A stretch of 56,146 nucleotides of DNA, from the NCBI GenBank assembly GCA_030374735.1, contig JASCIV010000061.1, positions 1 to 56,146 on the forward strand. The letters run 5' to 3'. Source of the stretch: Gracilaria caudata (lineage: Eukaryota; Rhodophyta; Florideophyceae; Gracilariales; Gracilariaceae). The first letter of the stretch is position 1, and the number at the start of each line of letters is the position of its first letter. The notes below the pieces were generated by a model. The model was not told the DNA's origin. It saw only the letters and a list, made by a program, of their open reading frames with translations, and ran no database searches. Positions 29,573-38,797 of this stretch are shown piece after piece. Both the position numbers and the translations under genes were made by a program.

Positions 29573-29998
29573 TTTGCAAACATCGACGACCAAGGTCGGT
29601 GACATAAAGCTATCTGTACATAGAGATCAACGCATTCTCGGATTTACCTCGTTCCGGAATTCTCTGTGGGAATCAGTTCCTAGACAAACCTAACCACAAT
29701 CAGACACGGTTCAGTCTCCTACGAAGATGTTCGAGAGCTTCCCTCAGAATACTGCAGCGCTTAGTGGTTTCTCTTCCACCATAATTCTTGTAGTAAGATA
29801 GGAACCAACAAAGAAATGTGAACGCCCGCTAGTCCACCCATGCTCGATATTCTACGATATCATATCGTACGTCGCTTTCCTACAACATCGATTGGTCATA
29901 GAACGCAAGCAAACCATGAAGCACTAACTCTATTCGCGCTTTCATATCACTATCCCATAAAATAGTGCATGCAAAATTTTCGCAGCACGTTACCATTC
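29573..29998. other. Convergent 3' region with 17-nt palindrome
   Basis: A 426-bp tail-to-tail spacer. TACGATAT-C-ATATCGTA at 29853-29869 is a perfect odd palindrome. Nothing else stands out. Confidence 0.5.
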
Positions 29999-30829
29999 TC
30001 AGGCAGGTCCCACCTTCGAGCCAGCTGAATTGCATCCTTGCTTCCGTTTTCTTCTTTCCGGCAGCTCGCCACCTCCGACGTCTTCCGCGTGCAGGCTCTC
30101 GTGATCACTATGATCATCCAAGTTGCCATTTATGATGATCTCATCTGATGTGAAGAGGTTTCGATCCATGTGGAGTGTCAAAACTTCATCCATGACCGAC
30201 GTCACTCGAGCTTCGTCGTCCACCATTTGAACGACACACGCCGTATTAGTTGCGTGCGTGGTAACCCGATATACGACCCCTTTTATGTCGAAAAAAAGGT
30301 TGTCATCGGAAACCTTTACCCGCCCAACAGCTCCAACATCGCCGCTAAGATCGAGATTTTCGTCACTGCTTTGCAACAGAACTAAAGAATCGTCAATTTT
30401 TGGCGCAACCGTGAGCAATAGTGAACTTCTTGGGGCGTGAGGCGTCTTCTGGTTTTTTGAAGGCTTTTGCATAGACCTCTGGTCTCTGATGCTGTTTTCC
30501 TCGTTGGCTGTTTTTTGATCCGCCTCAAGGTTTGGTTCCTGCGAAACTAAATCAATAATGCTATCATCATCTTCTTCTTCGGATAAAGAAGCCAAAACAC
30601 GTCGTCGATTCTCCCCATCTGTAGGACGAGATTGAGAGTGGTCTAAGACCCATGCAGGTTCATCTGAATTCGTCGCTCGTCGAGCTTCAGAGGTGTCTCT
30701 AATATTTCTAGAAGCACTTTCCAAGTTTGTATCGTCAGATATTGATTGCAAGTTGTGTTTCACTGATAAAAGGTCAAGCTGACCAGAACTGTCACTAATG
30801 AAGTGATCATCGCCGCTGCTATAAGACAT
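29999..30829 (-). CDS. BIN4: BIN4-like DNA topoisomerase VI complex protein
   Basis: A 276-residue protein from the first ATG (30829); the frame extends only to a TTG at 30847. The N-terminal 160 residues are acidic, Ser-rich and probably disordered. The C-terminal part carries the block I know from plant BIN4/MID: DLSGDVGAVGRV, then FDIKGVVYR, a Cys-Val-Val strand, an Ala-Arg-Val helix (AKIE in plants) and an acidic DEIIINGNLDD stretch. It ends in a basic segment (ERRKRKQG). In Arabidopsis BIN4 binds DNA and belongs to the topoisomerase VI complex needed for endoreduplication. The recognition is from memory of the family pattern. No intron seen. It is divergent from the UBX gene, with a hairpin between them. 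Confidence 0.72.
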   Translation of the reverse strand: MSYSSGDDHFISDSSGQLDLLSVKHNLQSISDDTNLESASRNIRDTSEARRATNSDEPAWVLDHSQSRPTDGENRRRVLASLSEEEDDDSIIDLVSQEPNLEADQKTANEENSIRDQRSMQKPSKNQKTPHAPRSSLLLTVAPKIDDSLVLLQSSDENLDLSGDVGAVGRVKVSDDNLFFDIKGVVYRVTTHATNTACVVQMVDDEARVTSVMDEVLTLHMDRNLFTSDEIIINGNLDDHSDHESLHAEDVGGGELPERRKRKQGCNSAGSKVGPA

Positions 30830-31573
30830 GAATAGCGACGTTGTCAACTACATGCGGACACTTCTCAACAGTGTGATTTCGAACTGACGAAACCCTGTCG
30901 AATGCAAACTCCAAAATCGGCCGTCGAAATGCGGTCTCACAGATGTCGGCAGTGTTTCCCTCCAAGATGTCGCGGGAAAATAATGAGAAACTGGATACAG
31001 AAGCGAATTTGAAACACGAAGCTGTTGAACCGACCAATCCAAGAACTACCCAAGCACTTCACGACTTTTCCTTCTCTGTGCGAGTGTTCGTGACGTTGAC
31101 GCGTCGTCTGGTCTCGTGGAGTGAGGTTTAGGAGCATCAACGGGTGAGGGACGCTCCTACTACATGTACTATGCACATACATGCACTGCCTCAGTGAGCG
31201 TATATGCATAGTAGGAGACGTACATTTGTATGAGAAATAGTTCCCGCGAAAAGGAAGACACTCGTGGTAGCCTGCGGCTGTAAGGTTTCCATTACGTCTA
31301 CTGTAAAACTGAGTTCTCTATTGAATGATGTACAACAGCAATGCACGTCGTGGAAGGCAGCCCAAGTAACTTGAAGCTGTTTCACCCTCGCGGCTCGCTT
31401 TGCATTTGGTCAAAGAGCCCACTGCCCTGGCAGACATCGCGAAATAGATACGCACGGGAGCTGTCCCTGGACCTTTTTGCGGCCTCATCTGAGGGACTCT
31501 GAAACCTCTGCCAAACTTCACCGCCGAAGTTCGGAAGAAGTTTTGCTTTTCTTCTCAACAACTGCTATCGGAA
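30830..31573. promoter_or_regulatory. Divergent promoter region, BIN4-like / UBX
   Basis: A 744-bp head-to-head spacer with no supported gene. Its main feature is the bulged hairpin at 31154-31217. No TATA box is evident for either gene. Confidence 0.45.
31154..31217. repeat. Long bulged hairpin between divergent genes
   Basis: CTCCTACTA (31154-31162) pairs perfectly with TAGTAGGAG (31209-31217). After a 9-nt left-side bulge (CATGTACTA), TGCACATAC pairs with GTATATGCA with one mismatch. Inside, CACTG-CCT-CAGTG makes a terminal 5-bp stem. The 64-nt structure has the shape of a small-RNA precursor. Function is unknown. Confidence 0.65.
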
Positions 31574-32332
31574 ATGGACAACTCTAGTCAACCAGAAGCT
31601 GGACTCGGCAGTCATTCTCAAGCACAACTGTCTGACGAGGTGCAGCAACTGCAGAAGCCTTCTCCAGAAGAAATAGCTCGGAGCTTTCTCGACGAACGCC
31701 AAGTCCGCGTCTTTCGTCCATCAAACGTTCGTTTTGATCCAAGAAAACTCGACGTTCCCGATGACTTCTTCGAGCCCACAGCGAATGAACTCAAGACTAT
31801 GATCCAACAAAGTGCTGCTCACATTGCAGAAATGCAAGACAAGCCACTACTGACTAAGAAACTCCGCGACGCCGAAAAACAGAAGCGCATGAATCGCTTC
31901 CGCCGCGCCATCATACGTATTCTTTTCCCTGATCGTATTGCTGTACAAGGCACTTTTTTGCCATCAAGTACTATTCGCGAGGTTATCCGTTTTGTAAGAG
32001 CCGCGCTGTTGGATGCTCGAAATGTCAAATTCCATTTATTTGTCGTCCCGCCAAAGAAGAAGCTGTTAGACATGAAGAAAACTTTATGGGACGAGCAACT
32101 AGTTCCGGCTGCCGTAGTGCACATTGGAATAGAAGAAGGACCAACAGCATCCAGCCAATTGCTTAAGCCGTATCTACTGGAGAAAATCGAAGACACCCCC
32201 GAAAGCATAGCAGCAAAGAACGCAGAGGTCCGCATTCCTTCACCAACTTTATCACATCCTAGCAGTTCTGAGAAGAAATCTCCAAAACAGAAAGTGACAA
32301 AGAAGATCCCCAAGTGGTTCAAAAGAAAGTAG
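31574..32332 (+). CDS. UBX-domain protein, PUX1/ASPL-like
   Basis: A 252-residue protein with a C-terminal UBX domain (about 115-190): IIRILFPDRIAVQGTFLPSS, an FVRAALLDA helix, FHLFVVPPKKKL, and LVPAAVVHIG. This matches the UBX class of plant PUX1 and animal ASPL/UBXD9, which bind the N-domain of CDC48/p97 and disassemble or retarget its hexamer. Upstream, residues 30-65 hold the FLDERQVRVFRPSN segment seen before such domains. The tail after residue 220 is Lys/Ser-rich and basic. The usual FPR loop is not obvious; F-L-P stands at that site. The stop lies 53 bp from the convergent TPM gene stop. Confidence 0.82.
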   Translation: MDNSSQPEAGLGSHSQAQLSDEVQQLQKPSPEEIARSFLDERQVRVFRPSNVRFDPRKLDVPDDFFEPTANELKTMIQQSAAHIAEMQDKPLLTKKLRDAEKQKRMNRFRRAIIRILFPDRIAVQGTFLPSSTIREVIRFVRAALLDARNVKFHLFVVPPKKKLLDMKKTLWDEQLVPAAVVHIGIEEGPTASSQLLKPYLLEKIEDTPESIAAKNAEVRIPSPTLSHPSSSEKKSPKQKVTKKIPKWFKRK

Positions 32333-32385
32333 GTGTGTGTGGTTGACGGCCGTTGATGGTCTCAGCTCTTTCTGTCGGATTTCCT

Positions 32386-33033
32386 TCAAAACTTTGGATT
32401 CAGGTCTGGAGGAGTCACGCACCCGTTTTTTAGAAGACAAGTGCGTACACATTCAACGGCATCTATTATGGAAATCGCTTCACTATTGTTTTGAACAAAG
32501 AACTTATTCCCATACGTAGCGGAAAGAATTGACCAAAACCGCGGGGGAAGCAACTTGTCCACGTTAGCTCCAACGTTGAACTTAAGAAGCTGTCCGCTAC
32601 CACCAAAATAATCTGCAACAATGACGACCGTGTCGTCGTTCACTCCCCAGTAATCTCTAATCGCAAGTCCTGGACTCTGTGGATACCTTTGCGTTAATAT
32701 TCTAACTTTGAACCCCGTTCTTTGCTCGAGGTCTGCGATTTTGTTCTTCAGTCTCTGTATTTCCCCGGAGGCTAAGAAGCGCTCAAGGTCAATCACGGTG
32801 GTGTCCTCCTCTGGGAGCAAGTCAGGGCGGTTGACTCCCTCCGGCCGTGCCGATTTTGCTGAATCCGGATTTAACACTGTCGACAGTGCTATGACCGAGA
32901 GTATGTTCATTGCTTTGGAACCAAAACCTCGACGCGAGACTCGCACGACTTTGTCGTTATCAACTCTGCAAAGAACGTGTCTGCGAGGCGTTGTTTGCAC
33001 AACACTAGAAGTTGTTAAGATAAAGGCAGGCAT
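32386..33033 (-). CDS. TPM-domain thylakoid protein (Psb32/TLP18.3-like)
   Basis: A 215-residue protein, probably of the thylakoid lumen. The start at 33033 is preferred: it gives a leader MPAFILTTSSVV followed by a basic stretch, then a hydrophobic segment (MNILSVIALSTVL) and a short-residue SAKSA site, a bipartite plastid-plus-lumen signal. An upstream in-frame ATG at 33138 would lengthen the leader. The TPM domain occupies roughly 85-205: DLERFLASGEIQRLKNKIADLEQRTGFKV-like start, then RDYWGVNDDTVVIVADYF and FNVGANVDKLLPPRFW. Psb32/TLP18.3 proteins assist photosystem II repair. No C-terminal membrane anchor is seen, unlike cyanobacterial Psb32. It is tail-to-tail with the UBX gene and divergent from succinyl-CoA ligase. 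Confidence 0.8.
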   Translation of the reverse strand: MPAFILTTSSVVQTTPRRHVLCRVDNDKVVRVSRRGFGSKAMNILSVIALSTVLNPDSAKSARPEGVNRPDLLPEEDTTVIDLERFLASGEIQRLKNKIADLEQRTGFKVRILTQRYPQSPGLAIRDYWGVNDDTVVIVADYFGGSGQLLKFNVGANVDKLLPPRFWSILSATYGNKFFVQNNSEAISIIDAVECVRTCLLKNGCVTPPDLNPKF

Positions 33034-33473
33034 TGTAGAGTATCCTTCCAACTTGGTTGTAGCCCGAAGCGTTGATATACAAAACTTGCTAGTTCTGTTG
33101 AAGTGCTCCACAGCCTTGTGCCTAACGATCGCAGACATATCTGCCACTCCAAGTCTTTGCAGGCTGCTGTGCCATGAAACCTCTGTTTCCTTGGAGAAGC
33201 TAAAATCTTGGAGGGAGAACGCTACCTCTCCGTACAGCACAAAGATGAGCAATCTCGCGCATTCATTTAGCGCACTGCTCTTGATATTTATTTTTCAAAT
33301 ATGGGTTTTTCAATGAATATTTTCAGTACTGATGACGAGTAGTTGCGATCTACGAAGGCGGTGTCTATATTTGTTCGGCTTAGAAATACAAGGGTAGTCT
33401 TCTTCATTAGTTCATCTTCATATCGCTTCAACAACCAGATCCATCAACAGAAACGCAGGTGCGTTTGTGCGAA
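33034..33473. promoter_or_regulatory. Divergent promoter region, TPM / succinyl-CoA ligase
   Basis: A 440-bp head-to-head spacer, or about 335 bp if the TPM start is 33138. It holds a near-copy of the recurring motif, TACGAAGGC, around 33350-33358, about 120 bp upstream of the succinyl-CoA ligase ATG. No TATA box is clear. Confidence 0.4.
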
Positions 33474-34808
33474 ATGAATCTCCCGATCCTTCCTCTCAAG
33501 TCTTTACGATGTGCGCGTATGTTGCAAAAAGAATGGCACTCGTCGATCCTCCGTGCTGCTTCAGCGATCCGCTTTCTCAATCTCCATGAGTATCAGAGTC
33601 AACAGTTGATGCGCGAATCTGGGATAAATGTCCCTAAAGGTTTCGATGTGGCTTCCCGCGATGCAGCAGTCACTGCTGCAAACTCTTTTGATGGTAGAGA
33701 CATTGTTGTCAAAGCTCAAGTTCTGGCTGGGGGACGAGGTCTCGGAACGTTTAAGAATGGCTTCAAGGGCGGAGTTCACATCTGCTATGACCCAAGCAAA
33801 GCTGCCGAGGTCGCAGAGAACATGATTGGTCAATACCTCGTTACTAAACAAACTGGAGAGCAAGGGCGACTTTGTTCGAAGGCTTTAGTAACTGAACGTG
33901 TGTATTTGAGGAGAGAAATGTACTTTGCAATTACCTACGACAGAGAAAGTCAGGGGCCCGTGATAATAGCCAGCCGTGTTGGTGGAACGTCCATTGAAGA
34001 CATCGCTGCTTCAGATCCATCAGCGATATCGAAAATACCCGTGAACATGGCGCAAGGTCTAACTGTTCAGGACGCCGAGAAATGTGCCAGAGCACTAGGT
34101 TTCATGGATGAAAAATCCATCAAGATGGCTACGGATCAGGTAGAGAAGCTGTACAGGTTGTTCATTGAAAAGGATGCTACACTTGTAGAAGTTAATCCCA
34201 TCGCAGAGACTCCAGAGGGTGAAGTGATTTGCATAGACGCCAAAATCAATTTCGACGATAATGCTGAGTTCCGACACAAGGATTTGTTTGACATGCGTGA
34301 TACTAGTCAAGAAGATCCCCGTGAGGTACGAGCTCACAAGTTCGACCTCAACTACATCGGGCTAGATGGCAACATTGGTTGTCTGGTGAATGGAGCCGGA
34401 CTAGCTATGGCAACTATGGATATAATTAAGCTTCACGGAGGAGACCCTGCTAATTTTCTGGACGTCGGAGGTAGTGCAACTGAAACTCAAGTTACAGAGG
34501 CATTTAAGATTTTGAACGATGATCCAAAAGTTGAAGCTATACTCGTCAACATCTTCGGTGGGATCATGAGATGTGATGTAATTGCCCAGGGTATCATTAA
34601 CGCAGCTAAGACTATCGACATGCGCATTCCCGTAGTCGTGAGACTTCAAGGGAATAAGGTTAACGAAGCCAAAGAGTTAATTCGAGCTAGTGGTCTCAAG
34701 TTGGTTGCCACTGACGATCTCGATCAAGCCGCCAAGAAGGCCTGTACGCTTGCCGAAATTGTGAGGCTTGCCAATTCTGTTGACGTCAATGTTTCTTTCC
34801 AGTCGTGA
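33474..34808 (+). CDS. Succinyl-CoA ligase beta subunit, mitochondrial
   Basis: A 444-residue subunit of the TCA-cycle enzyme that converts succinyl-CoA plus NDP and phosphate to succinate plus NTP. The N-terminal 35 or so residues, rich in Arg/Leu/Ser without acids after the first few, fit a mitochondrial presequence. The ATP-grasp domain begins LNLHEYQSQQLM and contains KAQVLAGGRG. Later come VEVNP and the CoA-ligase domain with GNIGCLVNGAGLAMATMD, LDVGGSATETQV and VNIFGGIMRCDVIAQG. The frame opens five codons earlier with GTG; the first ATG is used. ADP or GDP specificity cannot be read. No intron. The stop is 79 bp from the convergent small gene. Confidence 0.95.
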   Translation: MNLPILPLKSLRCARMLQKEWHSSILRAASAIRFLNLHEYQSQQLMRESGINVPKGFDVASRDAAVTAANSFDGRDIVVKAQVLAGGRGLGTFKNGFKGGVHICYDPSKAAEVAENMIGQYLVTKQTGEQGRLCSKALVTERVYLRREMYFAITYDRESQGPVIIASRVGGTSIEDIAASDPSAISKIPVNMAQGLTVQDAEKCARALGFMDEKSIKMATDQVEKLYRLFIEKDATLVEVNPIAETPEGEVICIDAKINFDDNAEFRHKDLFDMRDTSQEDPREVRAHKFDLNYIGLDGNIGCLVNGAGLAMATMDIIKLHGGDPANFLDVGGSATETQVTEAFKILNDDPKVEAILVNIFGGIMRCDVIAQGIINAAKTIDMRIPVVVRLQGNKVNEAKELIRASGLKLVATDDLDQAAKKACTLAEIVRLANSVDVNVSFQS

Positions 34809-34887
34809 GCGAGTGCTTGCATCTGTACGCTTCAGATTCTGATTATTAACATTGCGGACTGTGAAATGATACGGTCATATGTCACCT

Positions 34888-35277
34888 TCAGCGACGACCG
34901 TGAGGCCTTCCAAACTTTATGCCGAAAATGGAAACGCGGTTGTCATTTTCTTTTTCCTTGCTCGTGTTCTCATCCCCTTCCCCGTTATCTTGCAACTTGA
35001 GAACTTCTTCCTCATGTTTTGGGGTGAGCGCTATGTCTACCAATGTGTCGTTGTCGGAACAGGCTGGTGCGACAAAACGCACCTTGGGCTTCCGGCGCTC
35101 ACCCATCTTCCGCAACTTTCGGATTTCTGCGAAATCCCCGTTCCTTATCTTCTCAAGTAGCGCCTTGTTCGGGTTAGTGTTTGGAGGCGGGAGTTCGTGA
35201 AACACTGGCGGCACTGCATTTCTTGGTGTCGGAAAGGGGTCAGAAGCAGAAACGTAGTAGGTTCCGATGAAATCCAT
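34888..35277 (-). CDS. Hypothetical small protein, 129 residues
   Basis: Not recognised. The start is the ATG at 35277; the longer frame begins with TTG. A TATA box sits about 115 nt upstream on the same strand, which supports a real gene. The protein starts MDFIGTYYVSASDPFPTP, has a Pro-rich segment (FHELPPPNTNP), a charged helix (ALLEKIRNGDFAEIRKLRKMG), a very acidic/charged region and a basic end (IFGIKFGRPHGRR). No membrane segment or signal peptide. It is tail-to-tail with the succinyl-CoA ligase gene. Confidence 0.55.
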   Translation of the reverse strand: MDFIGTYYVSASDPFPTPRNAVPPVFHELPPPNTNPNKALLEKIRNGDFAEIRKLRKMGERRKPKVRFVAPACSDNDTLVDIALTPKHEEEVLKLQDNGEGDENTSKEKENDNRVSIFGIKFGRPHGRR

Positions 35278-36300
35278 GACGGGGTAATGGGGAAAGAAAA
35301 GAAGAAACTTGGACGGGTTATAAGGATAGCACGAACACAAGATAAAACTGCAACTTCACGACCGCTCGAGGAGTGTGAGGACCTCCATCCCTTTTATACT
35401 GTCACGGCTCAACCAGAGCGGAAGCGGGTTCTTCCGCCTAGTTTCCCTTTGCGGAAACCTCAAGCGTAGCTCCTCCTAGGGAATCAAACCGGACAGTGAA
35501 TTGGGCTTTAAAAGCGCACACAATCCAACGTTTAAGCTTGAATTTCTGTCCGTTTAGGGAAGGAAGAACTCATCATGGTGAGCGGGGAATGGACGCGTTG
35601 GAACAACGGCCCCTTCATCAAGCGAACGAGCGGAAAGGCAACTCCTCTTGTCTTGATCGTGCCCCGAATGGGTGGACAGGGCCGGCTCGGGTGCTGAATT
35701 GAACGATCCCAAAAGTATTTCAGCAGCATTGCTGGAATCCAGCACAAGTAGGCACAGAGCCTCAAGGGCACTGTGCACAACGGCGCAACGCGCAAGACAC
35801 AGCGCACCGGTGCCTCTCAATAGCTTGTCGAGCTAGTTGAGTAGAAACGAGTCGTTTCCCGTATTTCCTGCCGCATTGCAGCCAAGTTAGCTCAGGATTT
35901 ATGAGCGCTACTTCCCAGTCCTGAAGATTGTTTGCAAGCGTTCTCCCACAATAACTCCTCACACCTACGAAGGTACACGCCCCAGCGTACCAATATCTTC
36001 CAACGCATGCGCCACGGAAGCACTGCCGCTGATATCCCTGTTTCCTTGCAAACCCCAAAGTCACACCATCCCGAGCCTAGCAAGCGATTTTGAGTGTATC
36101 CATTACCACCAACACATCGTGCTCTCGATGCGGCTGGAATGAGCTTCCCAACAGATCAAACACAGGTTCCTCGCCATTTTCATCGTTCATGACAACCTGT
36201 TGTCAATTTAGCCGCAGCTTCACACTCTGCCATTCAACGCACCTTTCACAACTTTCAGCATCCATGTAATTGCCTTCCATCAATATAGAAAGCGACAAAA
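35278..36300. other. Divergent intergenic region, small protein / bZIP
   Basis: About 1 kb. It contains the minus-strand TATA box at 35390-35398, and a TACGAAGGTA copy at 35966-35975 about 330 bp upstream of the bZIP ATG. Open frames on both strands are low-quality and unrecognised. Confidence 0.45.
35390..35398 (-). promoter_or_regulatory. TATA box of the 129-residue protein gene
   Basis: TATAAAAGG reads on the minus strand, about 113 nt upstream of the ATG at 35277. It supports that small gene as transcribed. Confidence 0.5.
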
Positions 36301-36792
36301 ATGACATCCATTGCTGAAGTCGCCAACAGCGAACCAGCTGAGGAGCACAGTTCCACGGCAACGCAAGCAGAACCTCCAGCAAAGAAACGAAAAGGTGGGA
36401 AGAAAGTTATCAATACTGATCTCTCAGCGGAAGAGCGAAAACGACAACGAGTGCTCAAAAACCGTGAAAGCGCCATGCGAAGTCTTGCCAAGAAAGCTGA
36501 ATATTCCGCAAAACTAGAAACTCAACAGAAGGAAGCATTGCAATCGTTCCAGGACACCCGTAACAACCTCGAAAGTCTCGTAAGCACAGCAGCAGCTCTA
36601 AAGCTCGCTCTGGAGCAGGTTCCGGAGGACGTGGTACAGCTCATTTCTGATGTTGAGGCTTCAATTAAAAAGGCTTGTGCTCTAACAAGTGAGGATGAAA
36701 CAAGCGACGTTGCAGCTCAAAATGGCGCGGATGATAGACAAGAACATCAACCATCTGAACATCACACTCCAGAGAAGGACTCAGCATTTTAG
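36301..36792 (+). CDS. bZIP-like protein with atypical basic region
   Basis: A 163-residue protein. Residues 43-75 read as a bZIP basic region: AEERKRQRVLKNRESAMRS, followed by a helix with Leu at 72. The bZIP signature N-x7-R is not complete: Asn54 is present but the position seven residues later (62) is Leu rather than Arg or Lys. The zipper is weak, with heptad positions Leu72, Ala79, Thr86 and Leu93. A basic KKRKGGKK (28-35) could be a nuclear signal. The C-terminal third is acidic and probably disordered. It may be a divergent bZIP factor, a non-DNA-binding partner or a coiled-coil protein. AATAAA at 36896-36901 follows the gene. Confidence 0.65.
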   Translation: MTSIAEVANSEPAEEHSSTATQAEPPAKKRKGGKKVINTDLSAEERKRQRVLKNRESAMRSLAKKAEYSAKLETQQKEALQSFQDTRNNLESLVSTAAALKLALEQVPEDVVQLISDVEASIKKACALTSEDETSDVAAQNGADDRQEHQPSEHHTPEKDSAF

Positions 36793-38111
36793 CAAAAGAC
36801 CCAGGACAAGGCAGCGCAATAGAAGCTCACCTCCTGTATAATGTGTTTATAATTAAGTTGTAATCCAAAGTGCAAAACTCGTTTCTAATGCTACAAATAA
36901 ACCGGTTCTGCACGTCAGTTTTGCGGCAGACGAAATAAACATATGTGGTCGACGTCGACGACAGTGTTCCTTTGAAATATCAGTGGTCTTTCTTCTTGGG
37001 GAAGACGAACAAACGAACTGGTTAGATTTCTACTCAAAACACGAGTGGCAAGACGGTGGAACTTATTGAGGAAATGAGCGATTCGTGAGTCAGGGATTCA
37101 CTTGTAGGTAGTCCGAAAGTTTCAGCATAGACAAAGCAAACGCGAAAACCGCGAAAGCAAACCTTAAGACAAATGCCGGGTAATCGTCACACCCACATTC
37201 CTGCAACAGCCGCGAAAACGGCAAGATCCAAGAGATAAACAGCGCTTACGTTTGTGGTGCACCAGGCGGAAGAAAATGTGAATGATAGCGAGCACTGAAT
37301 GTTTTGGTATGATTTCCACGGTGGCAGAGAAGGAAGACGGGTTAGCAGTCCGACCGGTACAATAGTTGATGGCATGGATCGCGGCCGTCAAAGACAATAG
37401 CTTTCATCTTCACGTGCAACGGACTACAAGAACTGCGTCTTAACGCACACTAAAGCTCGTCATCTAATAATTAACTATTTAGTCATCATTCGGGGAAGCT
37501 AGGTCTGGTGCATAGACGTACCTTTCACAGATCGAATAAAACTGGACAGATCATAAACATTGGAAACGAGAAACGATGATGATGTCAGTAAGAAATTGTA
37601 CACAACCAGGATGGTGTAACTTCCGTCAGGCCTATCATATCAGTCCGCAGAGTGCCAGATCTCGTTGCTTTGTGCAACGTCGAGATGATCCTGATCACTA
37701 GGTTTGTATTATTCGGCGTGAGATACTCGTCATGCGGTAGTTGTAGAAGAATTGATTGTGACAACTCACCAATTGGGCTGGCTTGCTTCTGCCGCTCTTG
37801 ACTTGCCTCGGGAATCAGCGTGAAACGAAGACGGGGGAGGATCGCCCAGAAGCCAGAAGAAAGTGACGGGACTGTCGGCGTCGTGATTCGCGACGGACGC
37901 GACTGGAGACACCTGTAAAGTTAGACACAGTGTACACGCGTATCGCCCAGCTGCATTACTTGTACCAATGCACTGTGCATTGCGAAAGCGTACTGCCATC
38001 ATCATCATGATCATAGTGGGGCAACACTTGGCAAGGATAGATACGACGGCCACCATTCTGCTACCCTTGTAGCAGAATCTGCTTTGCCCGGCGAAGGCGC
38101 TTTGCGCCAGC

Positions 38112-38137
38112 CCATTTCGGTTGGCCATTTCGGTTGG
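38112..38137. repeat. 13-bp perfect tandem duplication
   Basis: CCATTTCGGTTGG occurs twice back to back (38112-38124 and 38125-38137). It looks like a recent slippage or duplication event. Confidence 0.8.
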
Positions 38138-38757
38138 ACAGTTCACGTGTCATGCAACGGCGTGGACATGCATCTTTGCATCCCAAGGAGCCTGCTCCGA
38201 CGCACGTCACGCGCTTTGCGCAACCACGTATGCAGAGCTCTCTTCGCCCCGCCCTCCCGTCCCCTTGCTCCGCGCCGCTCCGGCATCATGATTGTCGTCG
38301 CCAAGCTGCTCGCTTTTGTGTTGCCCTCGTCTCCTTCGTGCTACGCACGCCGAATTCCATCCGTGGTTCTCTTCCACCGCCGTCCACATGAGACGGTCTG
38401 CTCGCTCAAACAGAGTTCCACGCGGCACGCTGTGATCAGAATGCCGCTCATTTCGAGGTGAGCAACTCTGAGAGTTGACTGTCGGAAGCTGTCAGGTTTT
38501 GCGAGCGACGTGGCCTGTTTCAGTATCAACAAAGCGTCAGCGTGATCGTGTCTCCTGTCAAATTCGTTTCCCGCTTTGTTCCTCGGGCGAGCCGCTGGAT
38601 GCACCTTGCGTCTCTGTGTGACTGTCGCCATTCCACCCAAGTTAACCTTATCGATGCCCCGTGTACAAATGGCCAAGCTTTCCTCTTTCTCCTCACTGAC
38701 TCGGACAAATTCAAACGTGGAAAGTAATCCATCTATCTTTTTAATTCTATCCTTGAG

Positions 38758-38797
38758 CTTGCTATCAGAATCGTTCCCTTGCTATCAGAACCGTTCC
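38758..38797. repeat. 20-bp tandem duplication
   Basis: CTTGCTATCAGAATCGTTCC (38758-38777) is followed directly by CTTGCTATCAGAACCGTTCC (38778-38797), one base different, then a partial third start CTTGCA. Confidence 0.8.

Noticed and set aside
37766..38461. Overlapping frames of about 125 codons on both strands
   Set aside because: Mutually overlapping, Cys/Arg-rich, low-quality translations over tandem duplications; neither resembles a protein family.
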